From a bacterium (GTDB lineage: Bacteria > Campylobacterota > Campylobacteria > Campylobacterales > Sulfurimonadaceae), in NCBI GenBank assembly GCA_018822665.1, contig JAHJJX010000024.1, positions 1 to 55,490 of the forward strand: a stretch of DNA of 55,490 nt, in the 5' to 3' direction. The position numbers were made by a program, and so were the translations under genes. Below the pieces are notes generated by a model that was not told where the DNA came from, made no database searches, and saw nothing but the letters and a program-made list of their open reading frames with translations. Shown here piece after piece: positions 34,694 to 42,783 of this stretch (positions are counted from its first letter, which is position 1; every line of letters begins with the position of its first letter).

Positions 34694-35998
34694 TCAGAAG
34701 CTATAATCAAGTCTTACTAGAGTTCTGTCAAAAGTATTTTTATTGCCTGATGATTTATAGTCGGTATACGTAGCTTCAAAATTCCATCTCTGATTCAAAG
34801 GATAGGTCATTATGATATCTTTTTCTTCAATCATCCCCTCATCATTACGCAATTCACCATACACAAATTCTACCATCAAACCTTCTAAAGTGCTACTTTT
34901 AAATTCAACTCCCGTTGCAATTTTAAAAGATTCTGCATCACTCCCCGGCAATGCCTCTGAAATTGCAGAGAGTGTAGCTTCATCAAGCGAGGTATAATAA
35001 GGTCCTCCTCCAAATCCGTTTGTAATATACTTTCCATCCTCCACTAAAGCTTTGTTGTACGCTCCCGCAAGAAAAAATCCTTTATAGTGCAAGATGGACA
35101 TTGCGCCAAAAACATTCCCGTCTACATTGGAATTATTCAACTCTTGAAAATTACTATATTGCGCTCCGTAATCCAAATGAAAATCGTCCCCATCGATAAA
35201 ATAAATTCCTATAATTTCAGCATACGTTATCTGGCTCATCTTGTCTATATAGTTATACCAAAGGCTCATTTCACTATTTTTGGCATACTCATAGGTAAGG
35301 GATATGCCGGTCATTCCAAAACTCTCTTCGCTCACTAAGTTTTTAAACTCATTTTGAAACGCACCCGCCAATTCATCCTGTGAGTCGTATCCTGCCCATT
35401 TATTTAAGTAAAACACTTGTGTTTTAAATTCCGGCATATATTCAATCTTTGCCCATGCCCCTTCAAATGTATTGGCTGCCATACGAATGTCATCACTGTT
35501 TGCATAAGGCGTTTCAACTAAGATACGGCCGATTTTTGTTTGCATCTGTTCATGATTATAATTTATGCTTGCCTGAGAGATATACGCAAACGAATCAACA
35601 TTTCTTCCAAAAAAATCTTCATTCGTATCTTCTCTTCGAGGATTTAAAAAATGGACATTTTGAGATACGTTTGTGATGGCAGTCACTCCAAATCCATGAT
35701 ATTCAGCTGTTTTTATACCAAGTTCTCCACCAAAAGCAGTAGCACTTTTTTCTTCTTTATTTGGCAGTGCACTGATTTTATGGGCACTGTTTATATAGGC
35801 CAGTCTTAACTTTCCGAAAAAATCGGCATAATCAAACAGCTCATCAAAATTATTTGCCTCTTGGGGCAATTTTTGAACTATCTCATATTTTCCAGCGACT
35901 TTAGAGTGAATCAAACCCATTTGTTCAATAGCCTCTCTTTGTTCTATAGCTTTTGGTGAGCTGAGTTGCGCATCTGCTAAATAAATTCCATCAAACAT
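34694..35998 (-). CDS. Porin-like beta-barrel protein, second of the tandem pair, no visible signal peptide
   Basis: 434 residues, paralogue of the 33336 gene with identical layout: a 50-residue soluble-looking start containing IHSKVAGKYEIV, then FDELFDYADFFGKLRLAYI and the barrel, ending TLVRLDYSF. AAGGAAG lies 8 nt before ATG 35998. In-frame codons upstream run into TAA within 21 nt, so no leader was missed in this frame. MFDGIYLADAQLSS is not a signal peptide. Two Fur-box-like palindromes lie upstream. An iron-related outer-membrane role is inferred from those sites and from feoAB next door. Confidence 0.7.
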   Translation of the reverse strand: MFDGIYLADAQLSSPKAIEQREAIEQMGLIHSKVAGKYEIVQKLPQEANNFDELFDYADFFGKLRLAYINSAHKISALPNKEEKSATAFGGELGIKTAEYHGFGVTAITNVSQNVHFLNPRREDTNEDFFGRNVDSFAYISQASINYNHEQMQTKIGRILVETPYANSDDIRMAANTFEGAWAKIEYMPEFKTQVFYLNKWAGYDSQDELAGAFQNEFKNLVSEESFGMTGISLTYEYAKNSEMSLWYNYIDKMSQITYAEIIGIYFIDGDDFHLDYGAQYSNFQELNNSNVDGNVFGAMSILHYKGFFLAGAYNKALVEDGKYITNGFGGGPYYTSLDEATLSAISEALPGSDAESFKIATGVEFKSSTLEGLMVEFVYGELRNDEGMIEEKDIIMTYPLNQRWNFEATYTDYKSSGNKNTFDRTLVRLDYSF

Positions 35999-36048
35999 TT
36001 TCTTTTCTTCCTTGTTTTATTTCTTAATTGAACTTTATATTTCAGAAA

Positions 36049-36063
36049 TGATAACTATTATCA
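36049..36063. promoter_or_regulatory. Perfect Fur-box-like palindrome upstream of the second porin paralogue
   Basis: TGATAA-CTA-TTATCA is a perfect 6-3-6 inverted repeat 51-65 bp before the porin start. Confidence 0.6.
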
Positions 36064-36081
36064 ACTTATAATTGTCTTATA

Positions 36082-36098
36082 TTGATAATAAATATCAT
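36082..36098. promoter_or_regulatory. Second Fur-box-like palindrome between the porin and pssA
   Basis: TTGATAATAAATATCAT matches the feoA site (33303-33319) at 16 of 17 positions. It sits between divergent porin and pssA promoters, upstream of the pssA -10 at 36138. Confidence 0.6.
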
Positions 36099-36137
36099 TT
36101 TATCTTTGACTTTTATTTTTTCTCTTTTTTTATTCGA

Positions 36138-36143
36138 TATAAT
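36138..36143 (+). promoter_or_regulatory. -10 box of pssA
   Basis: TATAAT in CGATATAATTTC, with AAGGTT as ribosome site before ATG 36166. It shows that translation starts at 36166 and not at the earlier in-frame ATG 36082. Confidence 0.55.
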
Positions 36144-36165
36144 TTCAATAAAAATAAGGTTATCC

Positions 36166-36723
36166 ATGAAATTTTTATTTACACCCTCTTCCCACTTTAA
36201 TCTGGCAAACCTTTTTACATTTGTAAACATTACGGCTGGGCTTATGGCCACGTATTTTATTACTCAAAATAATTTCTTTCTTGCCATAATTTTAGCTTGG
36301 ATTGGTGGTGCATTTGATATATTTGATGGGAAAATTGCCAGAAAATATAAACTTTCAAATGAATTCGGTGTTCAATTAGACAGTTTTGCAGATTTTTTGA
36401 GTTTTGTTTTAGTCCCTGTCTTTTTAATATTTCAAGCAGTTTATGTAGCTTCTTTGTCCGGCATGTGGATTATTGCGGCGGCAATAGTGAGTATTTATTA
36501 TGTTATTTCAGGATTGAGAAGACTTATTCATTTTAATCTGCATGCGCAAGTCGGTGAAGTTTCCAAATACTTTACGGGTGTTCCAACACCCCTTGGCGCG
36601 ATTTTACTTTGGCTGGTTTATCTCGCCAATGCATACGAATTTTTATCGGTTGCACTTGTTATGGCTTTAATGGCCATCATCGGATGGACTTTGAATTCTA
36701 AACTCAAAGTTCCGCATCCATAA
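36166..36723 (+). CDS. pssA: CDP-diacylglycerol-serine O-phosphatidyltransferase
   Basis: 185 residues from ATG 36166. It makes phosphatidylserine from CDP-diacylglycerol and serine, the step before phosphatidylethanolamine. The CDP-alcohol phosphotransferase motif D-G-x2-A-R-x8-G-x3-D-x3-D is complete (DGKIARKYKLSNEFGVQLD, then SFAD). About six membrane segments follow. The short type II form with PTPLGAILLWL fits PssA. Transcribed divergently from the porin pair across two Fur-like sites. One motif copy is read as GMW. Confidence 0.88.
   Translation: MKFLFTPSSHFNLANLFTFVNITAGLMATYFITQNNFFLAIILAWIGGAFDIFDGKIARKYKLSNEFGVQLDSFADFLSFVLVPVFLIFQAVYVASLSGMWIIAAAIVSIYYVISGLRRLIHFNLHAQVGEVSKYFTGVPTPLGAILLWLVYLANAYEFLSVALVMALMAIIGWTLNSKLKVPHP
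36460..36468 (+). repeat. GGCATGTGG motif
   Basis: Exact copy in pssA, TCCGGCATGTGGATT, same flanks as the tpiA copy; read as SGMWI. Confidence 0.85.
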
Positions 36724-36738
36724 AAAATTTTAAGTGAG

Positions 36739-37128
36739 TTACTTGGAGTTTACGGCGTATTTTCCGCTTCCAAGAAAAAAGATAACAATAGAAAGTATCA
36801 GATAAAACATTGGAAGCTCAATCACAGGCGCTCCGTGTTTCCCTAAAGTAAAAAGTGAGTTTCCATAAGCCAAAAAGATAGCCATAACCATATTGATGGC
36901 CAAAAATAAAGATGCGATTCTTGCATAAAGCCCCAATAAAATAAAAAGAGGAACAATCACCTCGCCTACATAAACGCCATAAGCCAAAAACTCCGGAAGC
37001 CCCGCATTTTTAGTTAAATGTTTTACTCCGCTTATTCCGTTGACTATTTTGTCAACACCGTGAAAAAGCATCATTATTCCGACGCTTAATCTTAAAATCA
37101 ATTTTGCTATATCATGATATAAAAACAT
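36739..37128 (-). CDS. DoxX-family membrane protein
   Basis: 129 residues, four membrane helices. HDIAKLILRLSVGIMMLFHGVDK at the start, then NAGLPEFLAYGVYVGEVIVP and a Gly-rich GLYARIASLFLAINM are typical of DoxX/SURF4-like proteins, an inner-membrane family tied to redox and sulfur metabolism in some organisms. Function here is unknown. GGGGAAAG precedes ATG 37128. It lies 9 nt after the 37138 gene, so they form an operon. Confidence 0.8.
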   Translation of the reverse strand: MFLYHDIAKLILRLSVGIMMLFHGVDKIVNGISGVKHLTKNAGLPEFLAYGVYVGEVIVPLFILLGLYARIASLFLAINMVMAIFLAYGNSLFTLGKHGAPVIELPMFYLILSIVIFFLGSGKYAVNSK

Positions 37129-37137
37129 TTCTTTCCC

Positions 37138-37326
37138 CTACTGCTTCATTCTAAATCTGCACGTTCCAACCGTAATTACCTTCGCGTTGTCAATCGCTTC
37201 TTTTACATACCCTAGCGTTCCTTTTGGGTCGGCATCGCCTACCTCTTCTTCTATAATTTTTAAAAGGTCCTCTTCTTTTGTATCTGTCCAAGTTTTTTCA
37301 TAGGTATATTGTGTTTGTATAATCAT
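37138..37326 (-). CDS. Small hypothetical protein upstream of DoxX
   Basis: 62 residues, soluble, acidic, ending CRFRMKQ. AGAGGTG stands 8 nt before ATG 37326. The pattern KVITVGTCRFRM suggests a small alpha/beta fold, but no family is recognised. It is co-transcribed with the DoxX-family gene after a 9-nt gap. Confidence 0.6.
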   Translation of the reverse strand: MIIQTQYTYEKTWTDTKEEDLLKIIEEEVGDADPKGTLGYVKEAIDNAKVITVGTCRFRMKQ

Positions 37327-37378
37327 AAACTTTCACCTCTGTTTTTCACACTGAAATAGTGTTTTTATTTAAAACTTG

Positions 37379-37384
37379 TATAAT
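37379..37384 (+). promoter_or_regulatory. -10 box of the 37414 response regulator
   Basis: TTGTATAAT, an extended -10, gives a short leader before ATG 37414 with AGGTG 7-8 nt upstream of it. Confidence 0.55.
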
Positions 37385-37413
37385 ATCTAAAAAATAGATT
37401 TCAGGTGTTAAAG

Positions 37414-38100
37414 ATGAAAGATATGTTGAAAAATTTCACCATCCTTTATGTAGAAGATGATGAGATGGTTCGCAAAAATGCCTCAGAGTATTTAAGCAGA
37501 GTTTCAAAAAAAGTGCTCGAAGCAAGAGATGGAAAAGAAGCCGTCGGCATGTGGAAAAAGTACAAACCCGATATTATCATTACAGATATAAACATGCCTA
37601 AATTAAACGGGTTGGACATGGCAAGCTACATCAGAGCAAATGACAAAGATGTACAAATCATCATTGCAACAGCCTACTCCGATACAGAATATTTGCTTCG
37701 TGCGGTGGAACTTCAACTCGTCAAATACATCATAAAACCTGTGACAAAAGAAAAGCTGATAACTGCTTTGGAGAAATCTATGGAACATATGAAAGATAAA
37801 AGCAAATTCAATTTGCAACTCTCTTTCACATGCCGATACAACGCGTATGAAAAAATTATTTATGAAAATGGCAATGAGATTAAACTCACAAAAAACGAAC
37901 TCTTATTTTTGGACCTTCTCGCACACCATCGTTCAAGAGTTGTCACTTACGAAGAGATAGAAAATGCGATTTGGGCGAATGAGGGGATGAGTCAGGATGC
38001 AATCCGTTCACTTGTACGCGGGTTGAGAAAAAAAGTACCCGATAATGCAATAGAAAACATATCGGGAGTAGGATATAAACTACTAATTTATACAGAATAA
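37414..38100 (+). CDS. OmpR-family response regulator, orphan
   Basis: About 228 residues from ATG 37414; a GTG three codons earlier is embedded in the ribosome site. The receiver has YVEDDEMV, phospho-acceptor Asp in IIITDINMPKLNG, and KPVTKEKL with the conserved Lys. The C-terminal winged helix ends in SGVGYKLLIYTE. No sensor kinase gene lies next to it, so it may pair with the kinase at 44439 or another elsewhere. One motif copy is read as VGMWKK. Confidence 0.9.
   Translation: MKDMLKNFTILYVEDDEMVRKNASEYLSRVSKKVLEARDGKEAVGMWKKYKPDIIITDINMPKLNGLDMASYIRANDKDVQIIIATAYSDTEYLLRAVELQLVKYIIKPVTKEKLITALEKSMEHMKDKSKFNLQLSFTCRYNAYEKIIYENGNEIKLTKNELLFLDLLAHHRSRVVTYEEIENAIWANEGMSQDAIRSLVRGLRKKVPDNAIENISGVGYKLLIYTE
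37546..37554 (+). repeat. GGCATGTGG motif
   Basis: Exact copy in the response regulator, TCGGCATGTGGAAA; read as GMWK. A one-mismatch copy (TCACATGCC) lies further on near 37827. Confidence 0.85.
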
Positions 38101-38146
38101 GCCTTACAAATTTCAAACCTTGATGCTATTATAATAATGTATGCCC

Positions 38147-38152
38147 TATAAT
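38147..38152 (+). promoter_or_regulatory. -10 box of the NifX-like gene
   Basis: TATAAT in CCCTATAATTCG, about 33 nt before ATG 38185. CGGAG serves as ribosome site. Confidence 0.5.
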
Positions 38153-38184
38153 TCGCAGTGAAAAAATAATATTCGGAGATTATA

Positions 38185-38583
38185 ATGAAAGTAGCTGTTC
38201 CCGTAAAAGATGATAGTTTAACCTTTTTCTCAAACGCAGGTCATGCACCCTTTTTTGCAATTTTTAGCGTTAAAGGCGGAGGTATGTTTAAATCATTCAG
38301 CTTGGAGGTTCTTGTAAAAAATCCAAAAGTGGATTCCGATGAAGAGCATCACCATGATGATGAAGCACATACATGCAATCATGACGAAAATGACACACAA
38401 CATGTGCAAAAACATACTCTTATGGCTGAAGCCATCCAAGATTGTGACTATATTGTTATCAAAAAAGCGTGTAAAAACACTGTCAAATCTATGAATGATT
38501 TTGGAATAAAAATCAAAAAATATAACTCTGATTCAAGCGAAGCTAAAAAAATTCTTTCAGAAATGTCGAGTCAATTGATATAA
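38185..38583 (+). CDS. NifX/NafY-like (dinitrogenase iron-molybdenum cofactor) domain protein with His-rich insert
   Basis: 132 residues. The start MKVAVPVKDDSLTFFSNAGHAPFFAIF and the end KNTVKSMNDFGIKIKKY with ALAEAIQDCDYIVIKK-like strands match the DUF/NifB-NifX cofactor-binding fold, which binds metal clusters. Between them (about residues 52-76) lies a His/Asp/Glu-rich insert with HHHDDEAH and TCNHDEND that probably binds metal ions. It converges on the Cus/Czc-type efflux operon, which suggests a role in metal sensing, storage or chaperoning. That link is inference. Confidence 0.7.
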   Translation: MKVAVPVKDDSLTFFSNAGHAPFFAIFSVKGGGMFKSFSLEVLVKNPKVDSDEEHHHDDEAHTCNHDENDTQHVQKHTLMAEAIQDCDYIVIKKACKNTVKSMNDFGIKIKKYNSDSSEAKKILSEMSSQLI

Positions 38584-38611
38584 AAAGAGGATAGAATCGC
38601 GAAAATATCTA

Positions 38612-38643
38612 CCCGCTCTTCAAAAAAAAATTTTGAGAACGGG
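38612..38643. terminator. Imperfect hairpin between the NifX-like gene and the RND operon
   Basis: CCCGCTCTTCAAAA pairs imperfectly with TTTTGAGAACGGG across an A-rich centre, between convergent genes. T runs inside and beside it make a bidirectional terminator plausible. Confidence 0.45.
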
Positions 38644-38656
38644 CCTTTAAAAAAAA

Positions 38657-41600
38657 TCAATCCGATTTTTTTAATACAAACCTATGATACAAAATAGGCA
38701 AGAGTACCAAAGTTAAAAAAGTAGATGAAACAAGTCCGTTTATAATAACAATGGCGAGAGGTTTTTGTATCTCCGAACCCGGACCTGTTGCAAAAAGCAT
38801 AGGAAGAAGTCCAAGGGCTGCTATAAAAGCCGTCATAAGAACGGGACGAAGTCTTCGTATCGAACCCAATATTACAAGCTCAAAAGAATCTTTTACCGTG
38901 TGTTTTAGAAAATTAAAATAATTCACCATCACGACTCCATTAAGAACGGCAATCCCCATCAAAGCAATAAACCCCACCGTTGCGGGAACGCTCATATATT
39001 CACCCGTAAAATAAAGTCCAAAAACACCGCCGATAAGGGCAAATGGAATATTAAGCAAAACCAAAAATGCCTGTAAAGAGGACTTGAAGGTCATCAGCAA
39101 TAAGATAAAAACCAAACCTATACTCAGAGGAATAATAAAAGAAAGTTTTTTCGCGGCTCTTTGCTGGTTTTGATATTCTCCGGCAAAATCTATAAAATAT
39201 CCCTGAGGCAATTCTACGCCTTGTGTTATTTTAACTTTTAACTCATCCACAAAACTGACCAAGTCACGACCGACAACATTTGTCTGAACTAAACTTTTTC
39301 TCATGCCGTTTTCATGGTCTATCTGCACAGGTCCTTGTGTCATCCTAAACTCAACCAACTCATTTAATTCAATACTGTTTCCGTCTGCTAAAATATACTG
39401 CAGGTTAATACTTTTATGCATACTTGTTTGCAACTCTTTGGAGCCTTTTATCATAAGAGGAATTCTTCTTAAATCTTCTTGAATAATTCCAACTTCAACC
39501 CCGTTGATAGCGCTTTGCAGGTACGAAGCAAGCGCATCTCTCGCAACGCCGTATCGGGCCATTGCCTCATCCTTAAAGAAAATTTCCCAGTATGCAACAC
39601 CCTCATTTGCTTTTTTGTAAACATCACTGCTCCCTTGTGTGTCTTCTGTGATTTTTGCAATCTTTTTTGCAATCTCCTCAAGTTTTTGGGAATCTTCCCC
39701 GTAAATATTAACAACAATATCGCCGCGTGAACCGCTGAGCATCTCAGAAATTCTCATCGCAATTGGCTGGGTAAATCCATATTCAATCCCGACAAATTCA
39801 TCTAACACGACACGAAATTGATCTAGCAGCCATGCATTTGAAGGAACTCTCCACGCATCTTTTGGCTTTAACACCAAAAAGGTATCCGTATCATTCAAAC
39901 CCATTGGGTCAAGCCCTATCTCATCACTCCCGCCACGGGCAACAATAGAGATAATTTCCGGAACTTCCCGAAGAAGGGCTTGTTGTATTTTCAAGTCAAT
40001 ATCTCTACTCGCTTCAAGTGAGATAGAGGGATTCTTTTCTATTCCAATAATGACATTTCCCTCATCGAGTGTCGGCATAAAAGTTTTACCGACCTGCAAG
40101 TAAACGCCAACCGCCAATATCCATAAAATACCGGCAATGATAAAAACAAGTTTTTGACGGGCAAGCGTCCATTTTAAAATTTTCTCATACCTATTTTCCA
40201 AAAATACCATCAAAGGAACGTTGGCATGTGGAACCTGTTTTAAAACATAAAAACTCACTACGGGTATAAATGTAAGAGCCAAAACCAAAGAAGATGTTAA
40301 TGCAAATACTATACTCAAAGCAACGGGAACGAACAGTTTTCCTTCCAGACCCTCTAAAGTCAAAAGAGGCAAGAAAAATATAATAATTATCAAAATACCG
40401 GTAAAAATAGGACTTGCAACCTCTTTTGCAGCTCTTGTGACAAGCGCTAGTTTGGGTTCGTTTTTATATTTCTCATCATGCAGGTACGCACTGATATTTT
40501 CAACCATAACAACACCTGCATCCACTAGCATACCTATGGCAATTGCCAAACCGCCCAAACTCATAAGATTTGCGGTAATTCCGAAATAACCCATGGCAAT
40601 AAATGTCATCATAGCCGCAAAAGGCAAGATAATGGCTACACTAAAAGCAGAAGCAAAGTTTCCTAAAAATATAAAAAGAACGATGACAATTAATACCAAA
40701 GCTTCTAAAAGTGCTTTAGAAACTGTGTTAATTGCTTTTGAAACCAAATCTGAACGGTCATAAAATATATTGAGCGTTGTCCCTTTTGGCAAATCTTTTT
40801 CTATTTTTGAAAGTTCAGCTTTTACCCTTTGCAACACACCGGATGTATCTACCCCTTTTCTTGAGAGTATCAAACCTTGAACGGCTTCATCTTTTCCATC
40901 TTTTGTAACAAAGCCTGCGCGTGTCAATGAACCGATTTGCACAGCGGCAATGTCCAAGATTCTTATATCTCTTCCCTCTTCATGTTTTATGATGAGTTTT
41001 GAGATATCCAGTGTATCTTTAAGCCTTCCTTCACAACGGATAAATAAACTCTGCTCACCCAAAGAGAGTCTGCCTATCCCGTCATTTTGGTTATTTCGGA
41101 CTAAGGTGTCTTTGAGCATTTCCATGTTGATTTGATACTGCTTCATCTTCGCAAAATCCGGAACTATCTCATAGGTTTTTACATAACCGCCTAAGGCATT
41201 TGTTTCTGCAACACCGTCTATTCCTCTGATTCTTTTATTGATGACCCAGTCAAGTAAAGTTCTCTTTTGCATCAAATCCAAAGTATCAGACTCGATAGTA
41301 AACATTAAAACTTCACCAAGAGGCGTTGTAATAGGAGCCAAACCGCCCGAAACATTTGAAGGAAGCGTATCTGTCACCTCGCTCAATCTTTGGGCAACCT
41401 GCTGTCTCGCCCAGTAAATATCCACTCCATCCTCAAAATCAATGGTGATGTCACATAAACCGTATTTGGATATGGAACGGACTATGGTTTGATTTGGGAT
41501 ACTCTGCATGTTTTGCTCTATCGGAATCGTTACACGCGATTCTATCTCTGCAGGTGTCATCCCAGGTGATTTTAAAATCAACTTTACTTGCGTAGGTGCT

Positions 41601-41725
41601 ACATCAGGATAAGCATCCACGGGGAGTTTCATCATTGATGATGCTCCAAAAAACAATATAACCATCGCTACCAAAAGGACAAGAACTCTTTGAGAAAGTG
41701 CGAATTGTACGAGTTTTTCACTCAT
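38657..41725 (-). CDS. Heavy-metal efflux RND permease, CusA/CzcA family
   Basis: 1,022 residues from ATG 41723-41725, chosen over an earlier in-frame start because it overlaps the adaptor stop as ATGAGTGA. Twelve membrane helices and two large periplasmic loops make the trimeric pump that drives metal ions from periplasm or cytoplasm to the outside using protons. The TM4 segment GGLAIAIGMLVDAGVVMVEN has AIAIG before the VD, as in the CusA (Cu+/Ag+) group, and lacks the Asp of divalent-ion CzcA types. Copper or silver is therefore the better guess. The motif copy is read as PHAN. Confidence 0.9.
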   Translation of the reverse strand: MSEKLVQFALSQRVLVLLVAMVILFFGASSMMKLPVDAYPDVAPTQVKLILKSPGMTPAEIESRVTIPIEQNMQSIPNQTIVRSISKYGLCDITIDFEDGVDIYWARQQVAQRLSEVTDTLPSNVSGGLAPITTPLGEVLMFTIESDTLDLMQKRTLLDWVINKRIRGIDGVAETNALGGYVKTYEIVPDFAKMKQYQINMEMLKDTLVRNNQNDGIGRLSLGEQSLFIRCEGRLKDTLDISKLIIKHEEGRDIRILDIAAVQIGSLTRAGFVTKDGKDEAVQGLILSRKGVDTSGVLQRVKAELSKIEKDLPKGTTLNIFYDRSDLVSKAINTVSKALLEALVLIVIVLFIFLGNFASAFSVAIILPFAAMMTFIAMGYFGITANLMSLGGLAIAIGMLVDAGVVMVENISAYLHDEKYKNEPKLALVTRAAKEVASPIFTGILIIIIFFLPLLTLEGLEGKLFVPVALSIVFALTSSLVLALTFIPVVSFYVLKQVPHANVPLMVFLENRYEKILKWTLARQKLVFIIAGILWILAVGVYLQVGKTFMPTLDEGNVIIGIEKNPSISLEASRDIDLKIQQALLREVPEIISIVARGGSDEIGLDPMGLNDTDTFLVLKPKDAWRVPSNAWLLDQFRVVLDEFVGIEYGFTQPIAMRISEMLSGSRGDIVVNIYGEDSQKLEEIAKKIAKITEDTQGSSDVYKKANEGVAYWEIFFKDEAMARYGVARDALASYLQSAINGVEVGIIQEDLRRIPLMIKGSKELQTSMHKSINLQYILADGNSIELNELVEFRMTQGPVQIDHENGMRKSLVQTNVVGRDLVSFVDELKVKITQGVELPQGYFIDFAGEYQNQQRAAKKLSFIIPLSIGLVFILLLMTFKSSLQAFLVLLNIPFALIGGVFGLYFTGEYMSVPATVGFIALMGIAVLNGVVMVNYFNFLKHTVKDSFELVILGSIRRLRPVLMTAFIAALGLLPMLFATGPGSEIQKPLAIVIINGLVSSTFLTLVLLPILYHRFVLKKSD
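40223..40231 (+). repeat. GGCATGTGG motif
   Basis: Exact copy, GTTGGCATGTGGAAC; coding strand of the RND gene reads VPHAN. Confidence 0.85.
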
Positions 41726-42782
41726 TTTCACTCTCCATAGCACTCAAGAGTGCCGAAGTTGAACTCACGGCGACTTCATCCGTTTCTTTTAAATCAGCTT
41801 TTATAATGTAACAAACGGGACCCTCGCTGATAATTTTTACACCCTGTACCTCAAAACCCTCGGCAACTTTTTTGAATATATAGGCATTATTTTCATTAAA
41901 GACCAAGGCGCTTTTTTTGATTTTAAATGCCCCGCTAATATTTTTTGAGATAACGACCTGATAGATTCTGTTTATCATGATATCGGTGCCGTTATCTATC
42001 AAAGCTCTTACCTGAACCGACTGCGAACTACTGTTTACCACATTGCCTATGGCTGTAATTTTTGCCGTGTAGGTGGAAAAACTGCATATATCTCCAAGGG
42101 AAATATCTTCTATAATATTTACAGGAACACTCAGTTCAATAAATCTTTTCCCATCTGCATTCATCTCTATAATACTGCGCCCCGTGCTGATGACTTCGCC
42201 GATATTTGCTTCAATCTTATGAATAACACCATCTCTTGGAGCAAAAATATGTATCTCTGCAATTGGCAGGTGAGTTGTTTGAATTTTTGCTAGCATGGAC
42301 GTGTCAAAGCCGCTGGAGAGGAGCTGATTCGCACCAAGTTTCACTCTCAAATCACTGTTTTGTTTATCTTTTTGTGAAATTAAAAGTTTTTTGGAGGAGA
42401 TGATTCCATCGGATTGGAGCCTTAAATCTCTTTCATAATCTTTATCTATATTTTGACTCGTTATGAGCGCTTCTATATATTCTTTTTGAAGATTCAACAG
42501 CGCATTACTGCGTAGCGTTAAAAGTTTTTGCCCCTTTTTTATGGAATCAAACTTTCTGACAAATATATTTTCAACAACAGATTCAAGATTGGAACTGATT
42601 GAAATAACATCTTTTTTATCTAAAACGACTACACCATTGTATGGGCTAAGAGAGATTGTCTCCATCTTCGTGACTTCTTGGGTTTTGATGCCTAAATCAA
42701 CTTGCTGTTTTTGTGAAACTTTTATTATATTTCCGCCAAAAAGGGCAATTGCACATGCTAATATACTTATGAATATTTTCAT
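41718..42782 (-). CDS. Periplasmic adaptor (membrane fusion protein) of the metal efflux pump
   Basis: 354 residues from ATG 42780-42782, with GGAG 7 nt upstream. A signal peptide or N-terminal anchor (MKIFISILACAIALFGG) leads into the barrel-sandwich and alpha-hairpin region (PYNGVVVL, FAPRDGVIHKIEANIGEV). A beta-barrel and membrane-proximal domain follow. It bridges the RND pump and TolC-like channel. There is no CusB-type Met-rich start. The stop overlaps the pump gene and the start nearly touches the outer-membrane gene, so the three form one operon. Confidence 0.86.
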   Translation of the reverse strand: MKIFISILACAIALFGGNIIKVSQKQQVDLGIKTQEVTKMETISLSPYNGVVVLDKKDVISISSNLESVVENIFVRKFDSIKKGQKLLTLRSNALLNLQKEYIEALITSQNIDKDYERDLRLQSDGIISSKKLLISQKDKQNSDLRVKLGANQLLSSGFDTSMLAKIQTTHLPIAEIHIFAPRDGVIHKIEANIGEVISTGRSIIEMNADGKRFIELSVPVNIIEDISLGDICSFSTYTAKITAIGNVVNSSSQSVQVRALIDNGTDIMINRIYQVVISKNISGAFKIKKSALVFNENNAYIFKKVAEGFEVQGVKIISEGPVCYIIKADLKETDEVAVSSTSALLSAMESENE

Positions 42783-42783
42783 T

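Noticed and set aside
35999-36020. A missed signal peptide for the second porin through an upstream start
   Set aside because: The in-frame codons reach TAA within 21 nt and contain no start.
36082-36165. Upstream in-frame extension of pssA with an extra hydrophobic segment
   Set aside because: The TATAAT at 36138-36143 and the ribosome site before 36166 place it outside the transcript or before the true start.
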